Shown here: in pieces, positions 23,624 to 34,716 of the stretch
Layout of the letters: every line of letters begins with the position of its first letter
Position numbering within the stretch: the stretch's first letter is position 1
Assembly (NCBI RefSeq): GCF_042453785.1
Contig: NC_091675.1
Coordinates: 3,422,501-3,486,500, forward strand
DNA length: 64,000 nucleotides
From: Malus domestica
Lineage: Eukaryota > Streptophyta > Magnoliopsida > Rosales > Rosaceae
Reading direction: 5' to 3'
Program-made: the position numbers and the translations under genes
Notes under the pieces: model-generated
Told to the model about the DNA's origin: nothing
Seen by the model: only the letters and a program-made list of their open reading frames with translations
Database searches by the model: none

Positions 23624-25654
23624 CTTTGTTTTTCCCGCTATTGCTAGGTGGTTGAAGGAACTGAAACCAACTTGTGATGAATTTATAGGTCCAGCACAAG
23701 TGGTACTAAAAAATCATATCCATAAACAGACCCTAGTTTGGCTGAATTGCATTGATAGTCCCTTAATGTTAGATTACATATTAATTATAGTCCCTTAATA
23801 TATCCTTAATTCAAATTAATTAATATGTAAATCCAATGCCTCCCGTTAGAGATTATTTGAATTTTTTTTTTGACCCAAAAAAGTCTTTTTAATTTATTAA
23901 ATTTATTTAATATTCTTCAAACTGGAAAACTCAATTAATATACCTAAATCTTAGTATCAAAATGTGACAACCCGTCCTAAATTTTATTATTTTATAAATT
24001 TTAAAATGTGAAATTGCAAATATGCCCTAAAGGCGAGGATTTTGACTTCTGTTGACCATCGTCTAGAGGGACGTATGACTTATTCTTTTGGCGTAATTGT
24101 GTAATATTCGTTAGTACGAACGCATAGGCGAAAACCGTTTGTAAGTCCGAATTATAACAGTATAGATACGGACGTTTGAAGTTGTGAACTATAAATTGTG
24201 GGAATTATAGGTTAAGTTAGTTTATTAAAAAGAGGGCCAATCAGATTTTTAAGGGGGGAAAAAGCAACCAATTAAGAAGAAGAGGAAAAGAAAAGAAAAG
24301 GAAGAAACAAACCTCCCCTCCCGTCCGTACACCCGCGCACCCACACGAGCAAATTCCGGTGAGTTTCACCCACCAACACCTTTAATCAACTCCCCCTGGA
24401 CTTAAGAACAAGACCCAATCAGTTGTAGGGTCGTTGGAACATTGAGGAAGTCGAATCGAAGAACACCCATCTTAGGGTTCCGGCGGGTTTGAGTGAAATT
24501 CCCGGCCTATTTGGCCTTGGTCACAGGTATAAATCGATTCCTCAAGTTGTGTAGATGAATTTTCATGTTTGGATCGTGTGATTTGGTGGAGAAATGAGAA
24601 AGTTATAACGATTTAAAGTTTGCCCGTTTCCGGCGACTTCCGCCACTTTCGAGGAGTTTCCGGCCAAATAACGGCTAGATAGCTATCGTGTAAGGTACCA
24701 ATTTCTTCGTCTCGTCAAGAACTATGATTTTCGTTTTTGAATCACTTATTTTCGTTGAGTATTGACAAAGTTATGAACGTTGAAAGGCTGCCCAGAAATT
24801 CCGACGAGTTACCAGTTTTCTCGCGGACAGCCGTCTTTCAAACCATTTTCCGACCACCTCCGGCCACCATTTGGACTCCAAGCTGATATAATTTTATTCT
24901 ACAGTTCTCTAGCTTTGATTTGGTATATTATAGGTTGAATTTGGTTGAAAAAACAAGTGAGATATGGAGTTCCAAAGATCGCTAAGGAAATCTGGAAAAT
25001 GTGCAGATTTCAGGCAAAGTCCCATTAAGGTCCACCATTTGATTAGAATAGTAATCGATGATCCGACCGTTGGATCGTCACCAAACTTTAATACATTATA
25101 GTACGTAATATTTGAGGACCATAGAAACTTACAGATCGGGAATCCGACATACGGATCTTCCTGAATTGGATGTGTAAATTTATAAAATAAATGTTAACTA
25201 CCACTTGGTTTTGGGCAATTGGCAGAGATCCGACCGTTGGATCGCAATGAAATTTTAGTATGTTATTCTAGAAGCATAATGTGAATCTTTGGAAATTGCG
25301 GATTGAAAATCTAATATGCGGATCTTCCGAATCGAGTTATATAGGGTTGTAGACCCTACTGTCGATCTTTGATTGACGATTGACTTATGGTCAATGGGTC
25401 TCAAACTATTTTAGAATGTCCTTAAGGATGTGTTTTATGTGAATTACGTATTCTAGTGATGAGGATTCTGAGATGTGGTTAATAATTGGCCGCAAGAGCC
25501 GATCGCTCGGGACTCCGGATGGTTGTGCTAGGAAGTTGTAGCACGGACTCCAGGTGAGTGGATCTTTCCTTGCTCATCATATGTTTCATGATTGATAATT
25601 CTATAATGTTTTTAAATAAAACTAAGAAATTTATGCCATGACATATATATATAT

Positions 25655-26987
25655 GGGAAATTTTATTTAAACCCATTCAACCTCTTTTTACACCCAACTT
25701 AAAATTTTAAATGTTAATTGTTTATTTTACCCTATTGCATAATTACTATTAAGTACAAAATGAAATTAATAATAAAACTTAAATACATCAATAAACCCAA
25801 ACACTATAATTAAAACCAACAAGACTTGCATATATTGCAAGGATTGATTCTTCTGTTTTTTTTTTCTGTTTTTATATATTTTTTTTTCTTCTCTGTTGGT
25901 TTAGTTTCTCCGAATGCTGATGTTTCTGCTTCTTGTTTCTTCTGGGTTCCTGTGATCAATCACTTCTTCCTCCATCATCCTGCTTTCTGCAACACATTTT
26001 TCGTCCCCTGTAAAAACTACAAACAAGAAAGAACCAAAAACCCAGAAAACGGAGCTGAGCATTCATATTTCTTCATTGAAAACAAGAACCCAAGGACGAA
26101 AAGAAAGAACAGCAATCAGGTTGTTGCATGGAAAATGAAGTCTTCCTCTGTAAGCACGGATCACCTATTCATCTTTCACTCCATTAATACTGATATTGTA
26201 ATTTGTAATTGGTAATGAACATATTGATTATAAAGACAGATACTTGTATGCTTTTCTTGTTTTTATTGCAAATTTGCAGACTTGCTGACTTGCCCATTTG
26301 TGGATGACTTGAAGATTATAGCCTCTCAGTTCAGGCGACTCCACATCAAGCAGCTCCTCCGGCACACATTCAGGTTCTACTCATAACAGTGGAGGACTTG
26401 GGCAGCTACGTTTATACAAGCAGCGCGGCACCGTCATATGAAGAAGAAGCTAGAAGAGTCTCTGCGGGAAGATGAGAATAGGCTGCAAGATGCACTGGCC
26501 AAGGCTGGGGTCAGCTCCCCAAGTCTAAGGGCCACCATTTATGCCTCACGTTTTGCTGCTAATACACTGTGTAGTGGTACGCGGAAGGCAAGGGTGCCAG
26601 AGAGACTACCGAGGATGCTACTTCAGAAGCCGGCGGAGCCTGATTTTACTGCTGAAGAGCAATAATAGGTATGTAGAGGTTTCGATTAAGTTATATGATT
26701 GGTCATCGTCTTCTTGTAAAATGTAATTGAGAAACTGTTTTAATTGATAAAAAGGAAGAAAAGTGTAACAGCATAATGGTAGGGAGCTACATTTTGTTGA
26801 GTGTACCAACTTCTAAAAGTCAAATGGGTGTAAAAATAAATCCACATATTGAATTGAGTTTATGGAGGTATATTAGGTATCAAATTTGGATTTAAAGAGA
26901 TATTAATAGTTTAGTAAAAAATTAAATGGGTGCAAAGAGTAAGTTGGGTGTAGAAATAGGTTAAATGGGTTTAAATAAAATTTCCCT
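25655..26987. mobile_element. Mutator-like element nested in the LTR (1.33 kb), possible gene capture
   Basis: The terminal inverted repeats are about 46 bp: GGGAAATTTTATTTAAACCC at the left and its near-complement ending at 26987. The flanks are TATATATAT on both sides, a 9-bp repeat but low complexity. The interior is less AT-rich and has an open stretch at 26438-26665 (LEESLREDENRLQDALAKAG) with no transposon-like motif. A captured host fragment (Pack-MULE) is plausible but I do not recognise the source. Confidence 0.65.
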
Positions 26988-27429
26988 ATATATATTTATA
27001 TATTATAAAATACTATGAAATGGTTGAGTTAGATTTCATCATGATCTATCCATATGCGTATCACTATAAATGATTTTTGCGAATTACGAATGACTTGATC
27101 CCTGTTTAAGGTACGTAGGCAGTCTAACGAGACGTTAGATGCAGCCATATAAGAAATGAGATTAAATAATCGAGACCATAGCCTTGTTTAAGGAATTGAG
27201 CAATGTGTGTGGGCTTTTGGTTTTCAGTATATATTTATATACTTAATATGTTCCCTGAAATATGTTTAAATAAGATTATGCCTTGAATGCCATGCATATA
27301 AGTTTATAATTCGTATATGAATTGGTATATGATGCATTATATATAATTATATTGTTGTGAGTGCTCTGAAGTGTAAAGGTGAACGTAGGACATTCAGGTA
27401 AGTTCAAGTAAGTTTAAGTAAATTCAAGC

Positions 27430-27800
27430 AAGTATACAGTATTAGTTGATTGATGAGATATGTGATGAGATATGAATATATCGTATATGTTACTAGAGGT
27501 GACTCCGACTTTTATGCTAGCCATGATTGATGAGATATGTGATGAGATATGAATATGTCGTATAGGTCACTAAAGGTGACTCCGACTTATATGCTAGCCA
27601 TGAATATGTCGTATAGGTCACTAGAAGTAATTCCGACTTATATGCTAGCCATGATTGATGACTTCGACTTATATGCTAGCCATGAATGTGATGAGATATG
27701 AATATGTCGTATATGTCACTAGAGGTGACTCCGACTTATATGCTAGCCATGATTGATGAGATATGAATATGTCGTATAGGTCACTAGAGGTGACTCCGAT
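27430..27800. repeat. Minisatellite, 5-6 irregular copies
   Basis: A unit of roughly 55-80 bp is repeated irregularly, with words gatgagatatgaatat, tcgtatag/atgt.actag and gtgactccgacttatatgc. It lies within the LTR-type insertion. Confidence 0.8.
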
Positions 27801-28287
27801 TTACGTACTATTATGAGTTATTAATCGCACGATTATTTGATATTATTAATGAGATGTTGTGTTGTGATACATTATGATTTCTCTGGAAATTATACAGGTG
27901 TTGTAACAAAGAATTACATGTGTTATATGTTTTCTATTAGTATTTTACTTACATGGCCATTCACCTTTGTCTTGTCTTCACCTTCCAGGTATTATTAGCT
28001 GAGTTTTATTATCACCAAAGACTCGTGACGATTCTTAGTATCGGAGACTATTTCGAGGGTACGATTCTTATATCATTTTCTGTTCTTGCTTATGCTCTAA
28101 CATCACGTGTGAAGTGTGTTCATTCCCGCTCACCAGTGCACTCTGGTATTTAGGCACTCTTAGGTTTAAATTTTTTCACAATTTTCCACACCATCACACT
28201 TTATGGCTTCGTCACCTTCCAGGTGTTGGCCAGCACAGCTTGATTCGGAGTCCTAGTGGACATTCCGAGTCGGGGTGTGTCACAAAA

Positions 28288-29900
28288 TCTATGTGCCAAT
28301 ATGTATTATATTGAATTAATGTACCTAAATATTTGTATTGAAATATATGTACCGAAATGTATTAATTGAATTAATGTACCTAAATGTAGATACTGAAATG
28401 GATATAATATAATATATTAAATGAATTAATGTACCTAAATAAAGAAGACAAAGTAAATCGAAATATAATTAATACATTAAAATTAGAAGAAAAAAGTGAA
28501 ATAATTAAAACATCAATATATAATTAATAAATGAGGTGATTAATGTATCAAATGACTAAAATTAGATTTTGATCTTACTTATGTATTTAGTCTAAAAGTC
28601 ATCTTTGCTAAGGATTAGAATGAAGATTCATATTTTTTATTACCATCTCCAAAGGAGAGACAAATTTTAAATTATAATAAATGCTTTAAACCAATAAAAA
28701 ACACTATTAATCAATAATCACTTATAATAAATGTTTAAATCAATAAAAATTAATATAAAGCATTTAACAATTAATTAAAAATTATTAGAAGCTACAATCA
28801 AATTTGACAGCAACCCTCCTTGCTGCCAATCCATGTTATGTCACATAAGAATTGACATTTTCGTTGGAAAACACTTATTTTGTCTTTTTTTTTTCACAGT
28901 TATTGCTGATGTGGATTTTTTGAAATGTAAGAAAACAAAACTACAAAGACTAGAATGCAAAACTAGGTAAACGAAAGTGAAAATTCAATCAAGCAGCAAG
29001 ACTATTGTTGCAATTTGGCCCCCTCGGATATTGCCATATTGGTACATAAAGTCAGAATAATCCACTTGGTTTTTCTTTTGGGAATTGTTATTAGCATTCC
29101 AAAAATCTCATTCTACACTCCTCACAAGTGCATTTTTCTTTCTAATTATAGAAAGTTTAGAGTACCAAATGAGATTTTTGACATGCTAATAACAATTTAT
29201 TTTCTTCTTTTTTCTTTTTTTACCCACCTTGTACGGATATAACAATTCCCTTTCTTTTTTATATTTTTTTACCCACCTTGTACTGATATATGATATATAT
29301 GCATGTATTTAGTATTAAACTAACAGACGGCAACAATAATTATGTAACAACAAAAAAATAACTTTGTTATTAACGTAAACAATTATATCCTCCCATCTGA
29401 TTGCTTTGTAAATATAACATATATATGAAGTCAATTTAAATGTTTCTTTCAGACGAAAAAAAAAAATATATTGTTTCACGATCTGAATCATAACATCATG
29501 TAAAATAGCATAATGTCAAGTTCAGTTTAGAAACTAGTCTTATCATAAGTAAAAAGATGTGACAACTTCACCGTAGTAGCTGCTTTATAAAATGTTGAGA
29601 TATTGAGTTACCTTAAATCGCATATGCCAGGCACGGACCCATGCACACAATAATTTGGGTTGTAACATGAGATTTTTATTTTATTATTTTTAAAATTAGC
29701 AAATATGGCTTTTTAAGTTATAAGAGCATCTTCACCAGTTAGTGGAAGACAATAACAGTTGGAGAGCAAGGGCAATGAAATTGCTCTCACCATTCACTCT
29801 AAACAGTAATTGTCTTCGTGCAAGTCTACTCATTTTGAAGGAGGAAGGGCAAGGGCAAGGGCAAGGGCAATGACGATTACTATTCACAAACATATTTTTT
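28288..29900. other. Intergenic spacer, unit 2
   Basis: 28288-28800 is very AT-rich, with repeats of a 'gaattaatgtacctaaat' word. From about 28820 it is homologous to unit 1 (from about 11600). A possible insert at about 29078-29205, flanked by imperfect inverted words (ttgttattagca and gctaataacaa), interrupts the unit-1-like sequence. No gene is seen. Confidence 0.5.
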
Positions 29901-29901
29901 T

Positions 29902-30346
29902 GGCTAAATTGGATTGTTCATCTCCGTGGTCATAGGACACTTGCATGATGACCCCGTGGTGAAAAAACTAGGAATTAAACCCCTGTGGTCTAGAATGTTA
30001 GCAAATTTAGTCCAAAAGTAAGATTTCTGTTAAAGGACTGTTAAAAGTTGGGGTAAAACTGTATTTTTAGTTCCAATTGACATTGAATTGGGGCTTTTTT
30101 TTATTTAAAAAATTAAGCATTATTTTTTTTGTTAATTGTTATAAAAAAAATTATTTATTTTAAATGTCAATTGGAACTGAAAATACAATTTTACCCATAC
30201 TTTTAACAATCATATAACAGAAATCTTACTTTTGGACTAAATTTGCTAATATTCTTGACCACAGGGGTTTAATTCCTAGTTTTTTCACCACGGGGGTCAT
30301 CATGCAAGTTTCTTATGACCACGGGGATGAATAATCCAATTTGGCC
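29902..30346. mobile_element. Foldback Mutator-like MITE (445 bp), empty site in unit 1
   Basis: Almost the whole element is one inverted repeat of about 200 bp per arm: GGCTAAATTGGAT.. at the left and ..ATCCAATTTGGCC at the right, with a short AT-rich loop near 30100-30150. The 9-bp flank TATTTTTTT is duplicated (29893-29901 and 30347-30355). Unit 1 has the uninterrupted site near 15356-15370. A transcript through it would form a long hairpin. Confidence 0.88.
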
Positions 30347-31196
30347 TATTTTTTTTAATGTTTTCTTCATCTGATCGCCACATATAATTATTGTCGTAGA
30401 TTTTTGAGTAATTTTAACTGTTTAATTTGCAAATGTGTTGAACTTTGTAAGATTTTTAAAATGTGAACGTTGTAAGTTTTTGAATATTTTAAACTTGTTT
30501 TGGTAATTTCTATGATTTTTTTTCAATTTTTAGAGTTGGACATTCCTAACCGTTGAATTGGACAATTTTTCGAAATCAAAGGCTCACAAAGGGCTACGTG
30601 GGCGGGGAAGTGGCACGTGCTCTAACGTGGGGAGTTGCAAACGGTTTGGGAAAGTAGCAGCTGCTGGGGGGGGGGGGGGTGCTGTTTGCTGAACTTGGGC
30701 GCAAGCCCTTGCAATTGTAGAAGGGGCAGCTGCAAAATTGGCAATTGCCGCTCATTTTGTGGATTGCTGGAGGAGTTTTTTTTTTTTTAGGCGAAGGGTA
30801 ACTTAACCCAATTACCCTTGCAATTGGTTGCTGGTGTAGATGCTTTAAGAGCTCAGCCATGTGTAATAGCCCGGCCAAACAATAGAAAAGAGCTCGTCTC
30901 ACCCTAACCAATTCTAAATCTTAAATCTGTATTGTATGTACTAGATGCATTTTGACTAGGTGTATTTATTTTCTTTATCAATAAAATTCACTACTATTGT
31001 TGAGGTTTTTTTTTTCATTGTACCTAAGGTAAATTTAGCCCAAATGACTTTGAAATTTTGAACCAGTCCCTGCTTGCGGCCATTGTTATTTAGGTAAAAC
31101 TATATTGAAGCATGTGAAAAATCACATTTACATGAAGAATCCAACCTTGTTATTTACGTAAGGAAGTCTTACTTATAGGGAACCAGTTTCAGCATC
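30347..31196. other. Spacer downstream of CYP72A copy D
   Basis: It contains a G-homopolymer (about 30666-30679) and a T-run near 30778-30789. A 'ctggtgtagatgctttaagagctc' word near 30828 is the inverse of 'agagcatcttcaccagtt' near 29722, so this part may be the right end of an older, larger element enclosing the 29902-30346 MITE. No gene is seen. Confidence 0.45.
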
Positions 31197-33598
31197 TTAA
31201 ATTCTGTGAAGTGTAACTGTGGCTCCATGTTGTGGCTGAAGGGTAATACCCATAACAGGAGCATGAGTGTAAGAAGGTGAGAGCTCAAATGAAAAATGCT
31301 GAAGAATCATAGCTAGAGCCATCTTTGCTTCTATCACAGCAAAAGTTTGCCCTATGCATATTCTAGGGCCCCAACCAAATGGGTAGAATACAACTTGATC
31401 CTTTGGTGCCTTCACAACTCCATCAGCAAATCTCTCGGGGTTGAACTCCTCAACGTCTTCCCCCCAACATTTTTTATCATAGTGAAGAAACATAGTCAGC
31501 AGCACAAATTCAACCCCAGCTGGGATGGAAATGCCTCCAACATTGGTTTTGATTTGGGTGTGCCTGTATAGAGCAGACACAGGTGGATATAACCTTAGAA
31601 CTTCCTTTAGTATCATCGAAACCTACACACACACACACACAAAACCCGATTAACGAATTAGGGTTTAAATTGATGTTCACATTCACTAATCACGTTGTTA
31701 ACCACGTGTTATATTAAAGATGAAGACTTATTTTCTACGTTATAGTAACTAGTAAGTAGTTGTGGTAACATTAAGCAGGAAACGACTTACAATCTTAAGG
31801 TGATTTAGAGCATCTAAATCAGGTGTGTTCTTTCCACACACACGCAGGACTTCTTCTCTTGCTTTTTCCTGCCAGTTTGGATGCATAGATAAGACAATCA
31901 TAGCCCAAGTCAGCCAGTTGGCTGTGGTTTCTTGGCCAGCAAAGTAGAACAGCTTGCACTCCTCTATGACATCCTCAATCGTCATGCTTGTTTGCTCTTG
32001 TTCTTTGCATTGTAATAGTAAGCCCAGCAAATCATTTGCACCCTCTTCACCATTTTCCATGGCTGCTTGCTCTTTCTTGCTGATCATACCCCTTAATATT
32101 GCTTTGATTTCGTTGTCCAAGTTGTACCTCATCCTGTTCTTTTTAGTGGGTATGAATCTGTGCCGAGAGAGAACTAACTAGATTAACAAATGTTCATGAA
32201 ATTTGAAGACATGCTCTAACAAAGCAAGAACGGAATGCTGCTAACCTAAATAGTCATGTGCAAATAAAAACTACGTAATAAAGTATTGTACCTTTTGCCT
32301 GGAAAATAGAAATCATAGTAGGCTTCAAGCACTAGAATAGCTTGCTTTTTTTGAAGCTCAAATATTTTCTTCCCCTCTTCGTAGTTGCTTCCAAAGGCTG
32401 TTCTAGCTATAACATCACCAGCAAGGTTTTGAAATTCAGGAGCTACATCTAGTTCACATCTTCCTTCATGTCCAACTAAACTTTCCCACCGATTGATCAG
32501 ACCAAAACAACAGGTTACAAATGCAGGCACCATTCCCTGTATTTATTTTTTTTAATCCAGCAACCAGAAAGTAGAAGTTAATCGATTAAGTAGCATAGGT
32601 CTCTGACGACTATAATTTGCAGCGAAAGAGGAAGGACTCTTTGCATATAAGTAGCCAATCAGTGATTTAAGGTTTTGACCTTTAATTTCTCAAGGTGGAA
32701 AGCAGGTTTGATGAGCCTTCTGCGTTTGGCCCATTGCTCTCCTTCCAAGGTTGAGATGCCCATTTGTAGAAGATTGACAAGTGGGTTCAGTGGTGGCTTT
32801 GTAATCTGCCCATTCTTTTCGGCTAATATCAACTTGATCAGCTCTGGGTCAGCTACAATCAGCCTTGGCCTTGTTTCAATCCACCCCAAACTCACTTTTC
32901 CTAAAACAAAATTGAAATGTCATTGAACATTGTATAACAATGACATTGCATAAGTAGAATTTAGAGAAAATTACTTGCAATTTACATGTAATGACTAGTC
33001 ATTTCTTTTGCAACGAATAACAGTTTGGCACGTGTAAGGACTTTTGTTTTCGTGATTTTTGATGGGTTACATTAAGTCAGAATTTGATTTGCATATAAAT
33101 AGAAATAACTTTTCACATGTAAGAATTGTAGCAAAGTTCAAATCTAAAAATGAGTTACTATTGACACTCTAAAAAGTCATCAAATACGTTCCTCTCTTAC
33201 AAAAAAATAAAATAAATGGGGAGTGCAAAATGACTCGTTCCATAGTTTAAATTAGAATGGCGCATGAAAATCTCAAATTTGTATGGGCAAAACATGCACA
33301 TATTATTGTTTATACCATAATTCTGCACCATTTGATGAAAAAAAGGGAAGATACGTCGAGCAATCTGGTGGTTAAGAGACATGGGTTTGGCGCATGCTTC
33401 CTTGCTGGACATGCTGATCTCTTTCATGTCATCCTGGAAAAGCCTGTAAGTTTTGCCTCTGATCCCTTGCTTTCTCAACTGCTTCTCCAAGCTCTTGGGT
33501 CTAAACCAGTAGACATGAACAACTCTCAGAACAGAAACGAGAATTACAGAACCCAAAGAAAATACCAACGTTTTGATAAAAATAAGATAATCTTCCAT
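31197..33598 (-). CDS. Cytochrome P450, CYP72A-type (copy D)
   Basis: Five exons, 33598-33316, 32900-32680, 32536-32292, 32157-31791 and 31622-31197, join in frame to 513 residues. The single extra codon relative to copies A and C is in exon 3 (KKIFELQ). The protein starts MEDYLIFIK with an N-terminal anchor, then WFRPKSLEKQLRKQGIRGK. I-helix AGQETTAN is canonical, followed by EVLR, PERF and the canonical heme loop YPFGWGPRICIG. It is the most conventional CYP72A of the four copies and belongs to a second lineage with pseudogene B. It should be an ER-bound NADPH-P450-reductase-dependent oxidase; the substrate cannot be inferred. All splice sites are GT..AG; exon 2 has a GTCAAA donor. Confidence 0.92.
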
Positions 33599-33799
33599 CT
33601 TTTGTTTTTGTTTTGCTAATTGCTGCTGTGAAAGTAAAGCTAATTGAAGGAACTGAGACAAAGTAGTGAAGAATTTATAGGTCCATCCATGCATATGCAA
33701 GTTTGTGTGGTGCTCGAGAACTCACAGGCCCACCTTTTTCTGTACAAAAAGTCAGAAATATCCATGTAGGTATTCCTTTTCAACATTGATGCCCCCACC

Positions 33800-34716
33800 A
33801 TTTTATGGAATCATGGACAATATTTGTATTAGTGTCAATTTTTTATTTTTTTCTTGACGACCAAGTTTCAACGAATAACAAAAGTTCTTTCATTTTCAAT
33901 AGGTGACCCACGTCAGAAAATTAAAGCCGACTTCGAAGACAAGTATTTAAGGCACAAGCTTGGGGAATTATATTTCTTTTCGGTCAAGTATGCTTGGCGC
34001 CCAAGTTATGTAAACCCTATTTACATGAGTTCTTTGTAATAGTTTAGGTCATTGAGGAATTGATGAATTGATGAATTAATGAAAATGGGTTAGATTTCTC
34101 TTTTTGTCCTTTTTTTTTTCCCGGTATTCTTGCAGAACCAACGGATTTATGGATGCTCACATTTTGGCATTCTCCTTGTGAGAATCAATAAGATCGAGGA
34201 AGGTTGTGCTCGCTCTGATCTAAATATAGTTTCGCCCACTACGCACTACATCACTCCCATTTTTTAATTAATTTGGATGCATACCCATTAATGCAGTTAA
34301 AGCTTCGACTTTCTGCCTAGTGGCATTCAAAATTTGGGGCGTCCCGACATAATCTTTGTTGTTTCAAGCTTTGACCTGCCCCTTTAAACTTCTTGATAGA
34401 AGCAGTATTATTGAGGAAATGAAATTTAAACACACAAATTTTCAAATGTAAAGATAAAATGTTCTTAATTACTACGCTGCAAGTACTCTCTTAAACCTAT
34501 ATTTTAACTTGAAAATAAAGATGAAGATAGAAGAATGATGAACGACCATGCAATGTGCTTTTTTTTTATAGAGTTGATTTTTAAACACAGGTTTTAGTCT
34601 CTCGTATACTCTTCTTTATTCTTAGTTATTGAATTAAATAAATTAAATAAAAATAACGAACATGATGAAAGATGAGTATGTAACATAAGAGATGTAGGAT
34701 GTATTATATTTTTGGA
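33800..34716. other. Intergenic DNA, nothing recognised
   Basis: A short open frame at 33854-34039 shows no family motif. A T-rich stretch and AT-rich DNA follow. Confidence 0.5.

Larger units (their letters stand above)
23963..28282. mobile_element. LTR-type insertion, probable solo LTR (4.3 kb with a nested element)
   Basis: The sequence begins TGTGACAACCC and ends GGGTGTGTCA. The 5-bp repeat CAAAA lies on both sides (23958-23962 and 28283-28287). TG..CA ends with a 5-bp target duplication are diagnostic of LTR retrotransposon integration. No gag-pol frame, primer-binding site or second LTR was recognised. Removing the nested 1.33-kb element leaves about 3.0 kb, so a large solo LTR (or an LTR-only derivative) is the simplest reading. 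It holds two related stretches with a gatccgaccgttggatcg word (about 25050 and 25230) and a minisatellite at 27430-27800. It is absent from unit 1. Confidence 0.75.
19505..33793. repeat. Tandem segmental duplication, unit 2 (MYB exon 3 - CYP72A - CYP72A)
   Basis: Collinear with unit 1 (about 6960-18420). It starts within MYB exon 2: the aagcttc.gggaaacagg end of that exon is at about 19506. It runs past the 5' flank of the second P450. It contains a 4.3-kb LTR-type insertion (23963-28282) and a 445-bp MITE (29902-30346) that unit 1 lacks. Confidence 0.85.

Noticed and set aside
23963-24000. Reading the two TGTRACAACCC words (13200 and 23963) as the two LTRs of one giant element
   Set aside because: The first lies inside a separate TIR-bounded element, and the second has its own CAAAA target duplication at 23958 and 28283.
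25826-26215. 129-residue frame with a hydrophobic F-rich start
   Set aside because: It begins in a T-homopolymer-rich stretch near the TIR of a Mutator-like element and shows no recognisable family; treated as part of that element.
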